Shown here: positions 35,156 to 44,267 of the stretch, piece by piece
How positions within the stretch are numbered: the stretch's first letter is position 1
Layout: every line of letters begins with the position of its first letter
From: Chryseobacterium sp. Leaf405
GTDB lineage: Bacteria > Bacteroidota > Bacteroidia > Flavobacteriales > Weeksellaceae
Length of the DNA stretch: 64,000 nucleotides
Direction: 5' to 3'
Assembly (NCBI RefSeq): GCF_001425355.1
Contig: NZ_LMQN01000016.1
Span: 144,360 to 208,359, forward strand
The notes under the pieces: generated by a model
Told to the model about the DNA's origin: nothing
Databases searched by the model: none
Seen by the model: only the letters and a program-made list of their open reading frames with translations
Made by a program: the position numbers and the translations under genes

Positions 35156-35437
35156 TTATTCGCAAAGGATAATTCCTTTATCATGATTAAATTCTACAAC
35201 ACCGCTTTTGATTGGATAAGAAAAAACAGAGTCTTTTTCATTTTCTTTTGTAAAGTTTTTAGTATATGCTTCATCAATTGATTTTGCATATAGTTTCACT
35301 TTACCTCCGATTAATGAAGAAACAATTCCTGCGTGGTTTTTCATGATGTGGAATTCACCATTTTTTCCAGGCAATAATACTGAATCTACTTCACCTTCAA
35401 AAACTACGTATTCTGGTGTTAATATTTTTATATTCAT
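35156..35437 (-). CDS. atpC: F0F1 ATP synthase subunit epsilon
   Basis: A 93-residue protein, the size of an epsilon subunit lacking the long C-terminal helical domain. It opens MNIKILTPEYVVFEGEVDSV and contains VLLPGKNGEFHIMKNHAGIVSSL, the classical epsilon N-terminal beta-sandwich motif (L-P-G-x-x-G-x-x-x-x-L-x-x-H-A). Epsilon links beta and gamma and damps ATP hydrolysis. It lies 89 bases after atpD on the same strand, and the two have one promoter and one terminator. The alpha, gamma, delta, a, b and c genes are not in the window. Confidence 0.92.
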   Translation of the reverse strand: MNIKILTPEYVVFEGEVDSVLLPGKNGEFHIMKNHAGIVSSLIGGKVKLYAKSIDEAYTKNFTKENEKDSVFSYPIKSGVVEFNHDKGIILCE

Positions 35438-35453
35438 TTTAATTTAGATTTAA

Positions 35454-35517
35454 AGATTTCAGAATTCAGATTTCAGACATAAAAGTCTCATGTCTAGAAT
35501 CTGACATCTTGTGTCTA
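35454..35517. repeat. Word-like degenerate repeat between atpD and atpC
   Basis: Two copies of AGATTTCAGA (35454-35463 and 35468-35477), then AGACAT (35475-35480) facing ATGTCT (35490-35495) and further CTGACATC and GTGTCT variants. Such short TCAGA/GACAT words recur in intergenic DNA of flavobacteria; no function is known. It splits the two coding regions of the atpDC transcript. Confidence 0.5.
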
Positions 35518-35526
35518 ATTAATTTA

Positions 35527-37116
<1,590 letters not shown>

Positions 37117-37191
37117 TTAATAATTTACCGATCATTTTTTCGCTTAAAAACATTGATAAATTGTTATATCGATACATTGTTACATTATACT

Positions 37192-37199
37192 TATATTTG
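37192..37199 (+). promoter_or_regulatory. -7 element of ribF
   Basis: TATATTTG, exact consensus. It lies inside the upstream open frame starting at 37153, so the true start of ribF must be further down, at the TTG at 37219. Confidence 0.6.
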
Positions 37200-37218
37200 C
37201 AGTCAAATTTTTTTCGTT

Positions 37219-38139
37219 TTGAAAGTTTTCAAGAATTTTAAAGATTATACCTCTCAGAAGCCTTTAGCGTTGTCTTTAGGAATGTTCGACGGTGTACATC
37301 TTGGGCATAAAAGTATTATTGATGAATTGATAAAAATAGGTTCTGAGAACGGTTTAGAAACTGCAATTCTTACATTCTGGCCGCATCCGAGGTTTGTTTT
37401 TAATCCGAATGAAGATCTAAAACTTCTGAATACTTTAGAGGACAAGAAATTTTTGATGGATAAATATTGTATTGAAAATTTATTCCTTAAAGAATTTGAT
37501 GAAGAATTTAGAAATCTTACCGGAGAAGAGTTTGTACGACAGATTTTAATTGAAAAGCTGAATGTAAAGTATCTAATTATAGGATACGACCATTCTTTCG
37601 GAAAAAATAAGAGCGGAAACTTTGAACTCCTTCAAAAATTATCAAAAGAACTTGATTTTGAGGTTGAACAAATGGAAGCTATCAATATTCACGAAAATAA
37701 TATCAGCTCAACAAAAGTTCGAAATGCACTGTTGTCAGGCAATATTAAGGAAGCTAATGAAATGCTGGGTTACTCCTACTCTGTTTCCGGGACAGTAGTT
37801 CATGGAAAAAAAATAGGAAGAACAATTGGTTATCCGACTGCAAATATTGAAACAGATTCTATTAAAATATTACCTAAAAAAGGAGCTTACATTGTTGAAG
37901 TATTCGTTAAAAATCAACGATATAAAGGAATGTTAAGTATTGGAACAAATCCTACTGTTAACGGAGAAAAGCTAACGGTGGAAGTTTATATTCTTGATTT
38001 TGAAGGAGATATTTACGGCGAAAAAATTACCGTTAAATTCAGAGATTTCTTACATGACGAAATTAAGTTTGAAGGATTGGAAAAATTAATCGAAAGATTG
38101 GATGAAGATAAAAGATTAACAGAAGAATTTGATTTCTAA
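37219..38139 (+). CDS. ribF: Bifunctional riboflavin kinase / FAD synthetase
   Basis: A 306-residue enzyme starting with TTG at 37219 (first residues MKVFKNFKDYTS), the usual RibF length. The N-terminal FMN adenylyltransferase domain holds LSLGMFDGVHLGHKSI and the ISSTKVRNALLSG (S-S-T-x-x-R) motif; the C-terminal kinase domain holds GRTIGYPTANIE and the GMLSIGTNPTVNG strand. It turns riboflavin into FMN and FAD. There is no FMN riboswitch upstream that I can see. Its last 4 bases overlap the end of the convergent MmcQ-like gene. It is divergent from atpD. Confidence 0.94.
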   Translation: MKVFKNFKDYTSQKPLALSLGMFDGVHLGHKSIIDELIKIGSENGLETAILTFWPHPRFVFNPNEDLKLLNTLEDKKFLMDKYCIENLFLKEFDEEFRNLTGEEFVRQILIEKLNVKYLIIGYDHSFGKNKSGNFELLQKLSKELDFEVEQMEAINIHENNISSTKVRNALLSGNIKEANEMLGYSYSVSGTVVHGKKIGRTIGYPTANIETDSIKILPKKGAYIVEVFVKNQRYKGMLSIGTNPTVNGEKLTVEVYILDFEGDIYGEKITVKFRDFLHDEIKFEGLEKLIERLDEDKRLTEEFDF

Positions 38140-38489
38140 TTATTTATAATTTCCTCTTTCGCTTTTTTCGTTAATGACTTAAATACCAAGTCATACGACT
38201 GATCGATTAATTTAAAAATCAGCTCTCTTTTTAAACCATCTGTCATTACTGAATTCCAGTGTGTTTTGTTCATGTGAAATGCCCCTGTAATTTGTGGATG
38301 CTGCTCACGAAGCTCTGCGCTCCATTCCGGATCGGTTTTTACATTGATTCCTAAAGGTTGTTTTTCCAAAGCCATCAGCAAAAACATTTTTGTTCCTACT
38401 TTCATCACAAGCGTTTCATTATCAAAAGGAAAGCTTTCTATAACTCCTTTTTTAGCAAGACAATATTCTAAAATTTCGTTGGCATCCAT
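38136..38489 (-). CDS. MmcQ/YjbR-family protein
   Basis: A 117-residue protein taking the ATG at 38489 (MDANEILEYCLAKKGVIESF); an in-frame ATG seven codons earlier (38510) is less typical. Family blocks are SFPFDNETLVMKVGTKMFLLM, PLGINVKTDPEWSAELR and GAFHMNKTHWNSVMTDG, the last with the invariant H-M-N-K-x-H-W. MmcQ/YjbR proteins adopt a CyaY-like fold and have been proposed to bind DNA, but their role is unclear. Stop codon TAG overlaps the ribF stop by 4 bases tail to tail. Confidence 0.88.
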   Translation of the reverse strand: MDANEILEYCLAKKGVIESFPFDNETLVMKVGTKMFLLMALEKQPLGINVKTDPEWSAELREQHPQITGAFHMNKTHWNSVMTDGLKRELIFKLIDQSYDLVFKSLTKKAKEEIINN

Positions 38490-38592
38490 ATTATAATCAG
38501 TAATGAACAATTGGTAGTGAGTAATATTTTTTACTTTAATTCAAATTTAGTAAATTTAATAAAGAAAATACCATCACAACAAACGACATTAT

Positions 38593-39249
38593 ATGAAAGC
38601 TCTCGTAATCGGCGCTACAGGTGCTACAGGAAAAGATTTAGTGAATCAATTACTTCAGGATAAAGATTTTGAAGAGGTTGATATTTTCGTAAGAAAGCCT
38701 ATTAATCTTCAAAATGATAAGTTAAAAACTCACATTGTCGATTTTGAAAAACCTGAAGAATGGAAAAATTTGGTAAAAGGTGATGTTATTTTCTCCTGTC
38801 TTGGGACTACTTTAAAAGCAGCAGGCAGCAAAGAGGCACAAAGAAAAGTAGATTATGACTATCAATATCAATTTGCGAAAGCCGCTAAAGAGAATAATGT
38901 CGACGATTATATTTTAGTTTCCTCTTACGGAGCAGATTCTAAGTCAAGAATTTTTTATTCAAAAATGAAAGGCGAATTGGAAGACGCTGTAAAACAACTT
39001 CATTTTACAAAAATTACCATTTTTCAACCAGGAATACTGGAAAGAAAAGAATCTGACAGAACGGGAGAGGTTTTGGGAAGTAGAATTATCAAATTTGCTA
39101 ACAAATTAGGACTTTTTGAAAGCCAGAAACCACTTCCTACAAATATTTTAGCCAAAGCAATGATAAATTCTTCAAAAATAAAAAGTAACGGTTACTCCAA
39201 AATAAAACTGGGAAATATATTTTGTTTTGCTGAGAAAAGTAACGAGTAA
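38593..39249 (+). CDS. NAD(P)-binding Rossmann protein (atypical SDR, HTATIP2-like)
   Basis: A 218-residue protein. The N-terminal MKALVIGATGATGKDLVNQL contains the GxxGxxG dinucleotide motif, followed by VIFSCLGTTLKAAGSKEAQRKVDYDY and ILVSSYGADSKSRIFYSKMKGELE, the layout of atypical short-chain dehydrogenases related to HTATIP2 and flavin-reductase-like proteins. YxxxK (YSKMK) is present. The substrate is unknown. It is transcribed toward, and separated by a long hairpin from, the glutathione peroxidase gene. Confidence 0.82.
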   Translation: MKALVIGATGATGKDLVNQLLQDKDFEEVDIFVRKPINLQNDKLKTHIVDFEKPEEWKNLVKGDVIFSCLGTTLKAAGSKEAQRKVDYDYQYQFAKAAKENNVDDYILVSSYGADSKSRIFYSKMKGELEDAVKQLHFTKITIFQPGILERKESDRTGEVLGSRIIKFANKLGLFESQKPLPTNILAKAMINSSKIKSNGYSKIKLGNIFCFAEKSNE

Positions 39250-39259
39250 TTCAATGTAA

Positions 39260-39318
39260 CAATATATCAGTTTAATAATAACAAAATTCAAAATTAGTAT
39301 TACTAAACTGATATATTG
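39260..39318. repeat. Long AT-rich inverted repeat between convergent genes
   Basis: CAATATATCAGTTTA (39260-39274) and TAAACTGATATATTG (39304-39318) are perfect 15-base arms, extended by about five more bases after one mismatch. There is no T tract. It could fold into a hairpin that ends transcription both ways or protects 3' ends. Confidence 0.6.
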
Positions 39319-39326
39319 GTTAAGTG

Positions 39327-39905
39327 TTATTTCAGATATTTTGTAATTGCTTCATCTGTAGGTTTTGTTGTACTTACAAAAGAATCAATTAATTTTCCGT
39401 TTTCATCGATTAAAAATTTCGTGAAATTCCAAAGGATGGTTGTATTTTTTACTCCATTTAAATCCTTTTCAGTTAAATATTTAAAGATTGGAGCTGTATC
39501 ATTACCTTTTACAGAAACTTTGGAAGCTAATGGAAATGTTACACCATAATTTTTCTGGCAGAAAGCACCAATTTCCTTATTAGAGCCCGGTTCCTGACCT
39601 CCGAAATTGTTAGCAGGAAATCCTACTACTACCAATTTATCCTTATACTCTTCAGCAACTTTTTCAAGATCAGCATATTGCGGTGTGAATCCACACTCTG
39701 AAGCGGTATTTACTACAAGGATCTTTTTGCCTTTAAAATCTGCAAAATTAATTTGTTTGCCCTCTTCTAAGGCATCAACTTTGAAATCGTAGATTGATTT
39801 TCCCATAAGTTCTTTGGTTTTGGCTTTAGATGCATCGCTCTTTTTCTGAGCGCAACTATTAAAAAATGCCACAAAAGAAAGCAGCACTAAAAAAATCTTT
39901 TTCAT
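39327..39905 (-). CDS. Glutathione peroxidase-family lipoprotein
   Basis: A 192-residue protein. A lipoprotein signal (LLSFVAFFNSC, Cys18) precedes a Lys/Ser linker and the thioredoxin-fold peroxidase domain. Catalytic elements are the Cys in VNTASECGFTPQY, the Gln in FPANNFGGQEPGSN and the Trp in ILWNFTKFLID, so it is a cysteine-type GPx, probably thioredoxin-dependent in practice. It would reduce peroxides at the periplasmic face of a membrane. It lies 21 bases downstream of the gene at 39927 on the same strand and may share its transcript. Confidence 0.9.
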   Translation of the reverse strand: MKKIFLVLLSFVAFFNSCAQKKSDASKAKTKELMGKSIYDFKVDALEEGKQINFADFKGKKILVVNTASECGFTPQYADLEKVAEEYKDKLVVVGFPANNFGGQEPGSNKEIGAFCQKNYGVTFPLASKVSVKGNDTAPIFKYLTEKDLNGVKNTTILWNFTKFLIDENGKLIDSFVSTTKPTDEAITKYLK

Positions 39906-39926
39906 AACTAAATTTTATTCTTTTAA

Positions 39927-40589
39927 TTAAAACTTAAATGTATTAGCAGGAAATACTTTGTTTATGTCAATTCTATTAAGCAGCATGACAAAATCTCCGT
40001 CTTTCTTTGTACTTGCAGACTCAATTCTGAAAGGCATCGACAAATTTCCCACTTTTTTATAATCTGAATAATCTAATGTTTCATCTTTTTTTACTTCCCT
40101 CAAAAGCATATAACTTTTAGTATCGAAATAATACATGTTTTTATTAACGTTTTTCGTTAATTCCACTTTGTGACAGTAAATATTTCCGATTTTTTCTTTA
40201 CCTAAATATTTAGCTTCAAAACCTTTATTTTCCCAGTCAATAAAATCATTATCGAAACTTTCGGGCACATATTCTGCGTATTCCTGAACTTTATTTGCCG
40301 CATAGTTCATGGCGTATCCTTTTGTCCCGTCATATCCTTCAATTGCCGTATCTTTTCCACCTATTGTAATCACAGTTTTGGTAAGATTCGGACGTTGCTG
40401 ATAAATTTTTATCGGATATTCATCTTTAATTCCTAAAATCACTTTCCCCTGAAGCAGTACCGAATTTAAAAGTTTCCAATTGGTTAATCCTCCGGATAAT
40501 TCGATATTTTTATCAATAATTTCTTTTGCGGTCTGTGCAAAAGATAGCTGTGAACATATCAGGACGAATACAAAAAGTAATTTCTTCAT
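39927..40589 (-). CDS. Exported LolA-like outer-membrane lipoprotein-sorting family protein
   Basis: A 220-residue protein with a signal peptide (MKKLLFVFVLICSQLSFAQ). The mature part starts TAKEIIDKNIELSGGLTNW, then carries repeated beta strands (NSVLLQGKVILGIKDEY, DTAIEGYDGTKGYAMNY, YYFDTKSYMLLREVKK, YKKVGNLSMPFRIES), which is the half-barrel layout of LolA/LolB-like and related lipid-binding proteins. The family label in annotation is broad; a true carrier role for lipoproteins is not proven for this type. It is upstream of the GPx gene on the same strand. Confidence 0.68.
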   Translation of the reverse strand: MKKLLFVFVLICSQLSFAQTAKEIIDKNIELSGGLTNWKLLNSVLLQGKVILGIKDEYPIKIYQQRPNLTKTVITIGGKDTAIEGYDGTKGYAMNYAANKVQEYAEYVPESFDNDFIDWENKGFEAKYLGKEKIGNIYCHKVELTKNVNKNMYYFDTKSYMLLREVKKDETLDYSDYKKVGNLSMPFRIESASTKKDGDFVMLLNRIDINKVFPANTFKF

Positions 40590-40660
40590 TAATTCAATTT
40601 TATCAATTCAAATATAAGGCTTTATTAATTTATCATTGCATTAGTCGGACAATTTACCAA

Positions 40661-41389
40661 TTAATTAGACAGTAATTTCCTTGCTTTTTCAAGATCTTCC
40701 AGTGTATCGATTCCGACTCCGATGAAATTAGTTTCTATCAGCTTGATTTTCATACCATATTCCAAATAACGAATGCATTCGATTTTTTCTGAAATTTCCA
40801 GAGGTTTCATTTCTAATTTTGAAAACTGAATTAGCGCATGTTTTCTGAAAGCGTAAACTCCGATATGCTTAAAATAATTTACATCATAAGAAATTTCCCG
40901 GTGAAAAGGAATCACAGAACGGCTAAAATATAAGGCAAAACCATTATTATCAGTAATAACTTTTACATTATTAGGGTTTTCAATTTCTTCTTTTTCAGTG
41001 AGTTGTATTTTTAATGAAGCTAAAGAAATTTCCTGATTTTCATCGTTATGAAAAACTTCAATTAACTGTTGTAATGGTTCTAATTTTAAGAAAGGTTCAT
41101 CACCCTGAACATTGATAACAATATCACAATCAATATTTTGCACTGCTTCTGCAATTCGGTCACTCCCTGTTTCGTGTTGTCCGGTCATCACAGCTTTTCC
41201 GCCATTTTTTATAATTTCATCAAAAATAATTTCCGAATCTGTCGCCACAAAAACTTCATCAAATAAACCCGTTTCCACAACATTTTGATATGTTGTTGTA
41301 ATAACCGTTTTTTCTCCCAGCATCTGCATTAATTTAGCCGGAAAACGGCTTGCTTCATAACGTGCGGGAATGACTGCGATAATCTTCAT
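40661..41389 (-). CDS. kdsB: 3-deoxy-manno-octulosonate cytidylyltransferase
   Basis: A 242-residue enzyme with [20 protein letters not shown] at the N-terminus, the nucleotide-binding P-A-R-x-x-S-x-R-x-P-x-K motif, then [29 protein letters not shown] and [11 protein letters not shown] (Mg binding Asp). The [12 protein letters not shown] and [14 protein letters not shown] blocks are also typical. It activates KDO with CTP for lipopolysaccharide assembly. KdsA (22672) makes its upstream precursor. The gene is on the minus strand between the frameshifted membrane gene and the LolA-like gene. Confidence 0.95.
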   Translation of the reverse strand: MKIIAVIPARYEASRFPAKLMQMLGEKTVITTTYQNVVETGLFDEVFVATDSEIIFDEIIKNGGKAVMTGQHETGSDRIAEAVQNIDCDIVINVQGDEPFLKLEPLQQLIEVFHNDENQEISLASLKIQLTEKEEIENPNNVKVITDNNGFALYFSRSVIPFHREISYDVNYFKHIGVYAFRKHALIQFSKLEMKPLEISEKIECIRYLEYGMKIKLIETNFIGVGIDTLEDLEKARKLLSN

Positions 41390-41407
41390 TTTATAAATAA
41401 TAATGAT

Positions 41408-41997
41408 TTAATGTAAATAATTAACCAAAAAGATAATTCCGTAAATCCACGAGATGTACAGAAATGAATAAAAAAATCCGAAAGCGAAACTTTTCAGCAA
41501 ATTTCCTTTACAATGCTTCGAATTTTTAAATACCAAACGTAAAGCTCGGAAAAAAATCCAATATAATAGGGCTGTAAACAATAAAATTACAACCCAAAAG
41601 AAAACTCCGAGACAATATAAAAGAAAAATAAAGACCACGGAGATCAATATCCACAGAATAATTGAAAGGATAATTCCTCCAATTCCGTCTCCTACGGCTG
41701 GTCCATCGAAATCAAAACTTCCCATTTCAGGAGTTTTATCCGACATTTTTTTGATTCTTTCTTTTGTTAAAATATTTCCAATATTTTCCTTCAATTTTAG
41801 ACCATATACAAGCCCAAACTGATAAAAAGAAAGAATGCAACCGCTAAAATTGATGTTGATAAGATTGAATTTTGAAATAAGGATCTGTGCGAACCAGTTC
41901 CAGAAAGCCAAACACTGAGAATGACCAAAATAATAATTCCTAAAGTTGAATAACTTAACCATTTGGTTTCAAGAAAATATCTTTTGGGAAGGTTCAT
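41408..41997 (-). pseudogene. Four-helix membrane protein gene split by an apparent -1 frameshift
   Basis: Two overlapping minus frames appear to be one gene. Frame A starts at the ATG at 41997 (MNLPKRYFLETKWLSYSTLG, one hydrophobic helix, then a second one) and stops at 41797 after FISLGLYMV. Frame B, open from 41962, continues YGLKLKENIGNILTKERIKK from about 41806, then MSDKTPEMGSFDFDGPAVGD and two more helices to 41408. One added base near 41800-41806 would give a single 196-residue protein with four helices. A stand-alone 112-residue protein from the ATG at 41746 is also possible. No family name is known to me. Confidence 0.55.
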
Positions 41998-42071
41998 TTG
42001 CAGTAAAATCAGTTACAAGTACAAAATGCTTCGTGAATATCAATCCACGAAGCATCTTTATTTCTCTAAAT

Positions 42072-43325
42072 TTATTTCAAATTGTTTAATGCACTTTCTA
42101 ATTTAGGCATCATTGCAGAAATTTCTTCAGTTGCTAAACCTCCAACAGAAGCTCTGAACCAAGGCTCAGATTTTTCTTCTCCGAATGCAGAAAAAGGAAC
42201 CAAAGCAACGCCAGCTTCGTTGATTAAATAGAATACTAAGTCAGACGAATTCTCGATAACTGCTCCATCAGGTTTTGTTTTTCCGATATAATTTAATTTA
42301 ATCGTCAAATAAAGTGCGCCCATTGGCTCGATACTGTCGACTGCAAGACCTTTTCCCTTTAAATCCTGAATTCCTGTATGAAGAACCTTTAAGCTCGCTT
42401 CCAATTTTCCTTTGAAATCTTCTACGAAAGCATTTACTTCTTCTGGATTTTCATAATATTTTGCAGTTGCTTCCTGTTCAGGTTTTGGAGCCCAAGCTCC
42501 AACGTGCGTTAAAAGAGCCTTCATTTTATCCAAAATATGAGCTGGACCGAATCCCCAACCTACTCTAACTCCCGTTGCAGCAAGGCATTTTGAGATACCA
42601 TCGATGTAAATTGTATATTCTCTCATTTCTGGGAAAAGAGACACAGGATCTACGTGTTCTGCTCCGAAAGTAAGATTAGAATAAATTTGATCATACATTA
42701 AGTACAATGGCTTCTCATCTTCACCTCTCTTTTTATTTTCTTCTAAAATTAATTCACAAATTTCAGAAAGTTGCTCTTTTGTGAACATTGTTCCGGTCGG
42801 ATTCAATGGAGAACAAAGTGCGACCAAAACCGCTCCGCTCAAATGAGGTCTTAAATCATCCGCAATGGGAAGGAAATTGTTTTCCGGAGTTGTCTTTACT
42901 TCAACAGCGTCAGCTGAAGTAAGATAAGCATAGTGATTATTGTTCCAAGATGGTGTAGGATAGACTACTTTGTCACCTTCGTCAACGATAGTTTTGTAAA
43001 CTGCATAGATCAAAGGTCTTGAACCTGCTGTAATTAAAATATCGTTTGGCGAATAATCAAGATTCCATCTGGCTTTTAAGTCTTTAGAAACTTCTTGTCT
43101 CAAAGATAAAAGTCCATTTGCAGGCGGATAATTTGTCAGATTATTCTGATAAGCTTTCTGAATTTCCTCCTTCAATTTTGCAGGAATAGGATAGATATTA
43201 GAGTTCAAATCACCAATGGTAAGATTTGCAATTTCTGCTCCTTTTGCCTTTAAATCATTTACTTCGTTACCAATTTTTACAATTTCAGAACCTATCAGGT
43301 TCGCCGCTAATTTTGAAACTTTCAC
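42072..43325 (-). CDS. Class I/II PLP-dependent aminotransferase
   Basis: A 417-residue aminotransferase. Elements are LTIGDLNSNIYPIP, NYPPANGLLSLRQEVS, TAGSRPLIYAVYKTIVD, CSPLNPTGTMFTKEQL, YDQIYSNLTFG and the Schiff-base lysine in DGISKCLAATGVRVGWGF. It looks like the family Ib aspartate/other amino-acid aminotransferases. The exact amino donor cannot be read. The gene stands alone, 18 bases from the stop of the upstream lipoprotein gene (43343), so they may share a transcript. Confidence 0.88.
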   Translation of the reverse strand: MKVSKLAANLIGSEIVKIGNEVNDLKAKGAEIANLTIGDLNSNIYPIPAKLKEEIQKAYQNNLTNYPPANGLLSLRQEVSKDLKARWNLDYSPNDILITAGSRPLIYAVYKTIVDEGDKVVYPTPSWNNNHYAYLTSADAVEVKTTPENNFLPIADDLRPHLSGAVLVALCSPLNPTGTMFTKEQLSEICELILEENKKRGEDEKPLYLMYDQIYSNLTFGAEHVDPVSLFPEMREYTIYIDGISKCLAATGVRVGWGFGPAHILDKMKALLTHVGAWAPKPEQEATAKYYENPEEVNAFVEDFKGKLEASLKVLHTGIQDLKGKGLAVDSIEPMGALYLTIKLNYIGKTKPDGAVIENSSDLVFYLINEAGVALVPFSAFGEEKSEPWFRASVGGLATEEISAMMPKLESALNNLK

Positions 43326-43342
43326 TTTATTTTTATTTAAAT

Positions 43343-44251
43343 TTATTTACTATTTCTATCCATCATTTTTTTATGGATCTCTTCATCAGGAACTTTTGCA
43401 TCAAAAAGACTTATCAATTCCTTAGATTTTTTTGCAACATAAGAATTCGGATATTTTTTTATAATCCTGTTGAATTCCTTCCTGTTTTCATCATATAATG
43501 TTCCGTCGGAATGCTCATGAGTAGGTGTATTGTCCATCCCTAACAGGTAATCTGTTAAATAACTGTCATATATCTCCTTTGCTCTCGGAAGTAAAAGACT
43601 TTGAGGATACTTACTGATAAAATTCTCCCAAAATATCGTTCTGTCTCCCAATTCTTTCCAGGAAATTACTATTCCTGCATCTGCCGAATACAATCCTTCA
43701 CTTTCTTTTGCCAACTGCTCAATATAGCTGTTATAATCCGCTGTTACATTATCTCTGAATATCGAAAAATAATGATCGGGCACAGACCAGATTTCTGTAT
43801 AACCTTCTCCTATTTCCCTAAATTCAAGATCTCCTTTTTTAAGCTCAGCAGCCAACTTTTTTACGTTTTCCGGAAACTTGTAACTATTGCTGTTAGAATC
43901 ATAATAATTAACATAGTCTATCAAAACTTTTACTAAGTTTTCACTTAAACACAGTATATATTTATTGCGAATTTTAATGTAATCTTCGTATAATTTATCA
44001 TTCTGTCTAGGTGAATTCTGAGCAACTTTCTTTATTATTTTATCTTTATGCCATTGTAAAGCTATAATATAATTTTCTGTTGTATTTGAAGAAAAGCATA
44101 CCGTATCAACAGGTCTAAATAAACTTTTGGCGTGTTCTGTTTTCGACATAGTATCTATTTCAACTTTTTCCTGAGAAGTTTTTGAAGCTTCTTTTTTACA
44201 GGAAAAAATAGAAATCAACAGAATAAAAGCCGCTAAACCTTTTTTAATCAT
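43343..44251 (-). CDS. Putative lipoprotein of unknown function
   Basis: A 302-residue protein with a lipoprotein signal (LLISIFSC, Cys18) and a Lys/Glu/Thr linker. The mature part is helical and mostly charged, with TENYIIALQWHKDKII, DKLYEDYIKIRNKYILCLSE and a C-terminal RKEFNRIIKKYPNSYVAKKS that looks like one TPR-type helix pair. No named domain is recognised. It lies between the aminotransferase gene and the phosphosugar mutase gene, all on one strand. Confidence 0.7.
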   Translation of the reverse strand: MIKKGLAAFILLISIFSCKKEASKTSQEKVEIDTMSKTEHAKSLFRPVDTVCFSSNTTENYIIALQWHKDKIIKKVAQNSPRQNDKLYEDYIKIRNKYILCLSENLVKVLIDYVNYYDSNSNSYKFPENVKKLAAELKKGDLEFREIGEGYTEIWSVPDHYFSIFRDNVTADYNSYIEQLAKESEGLYSADAGIVISWKELGDRTIFWENFISKYPQSLLLPRAKEIYDSYLTDYLLGMDNTPTHEHSDGTLYDENRKEFNRIIKKYPNSYVAKKSKELISLFDAKVPDEEIHKKMMDRNSK

Positions 44252-44267
44252 AAAGATAATTTTGAAA

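Noticed and set aside
37153..37218. Longer start for ribF
   Set aside because: The -7 box at 37192 lies inside it and the added residues are not part of the family; the TTG at 37219 gives the usual length.
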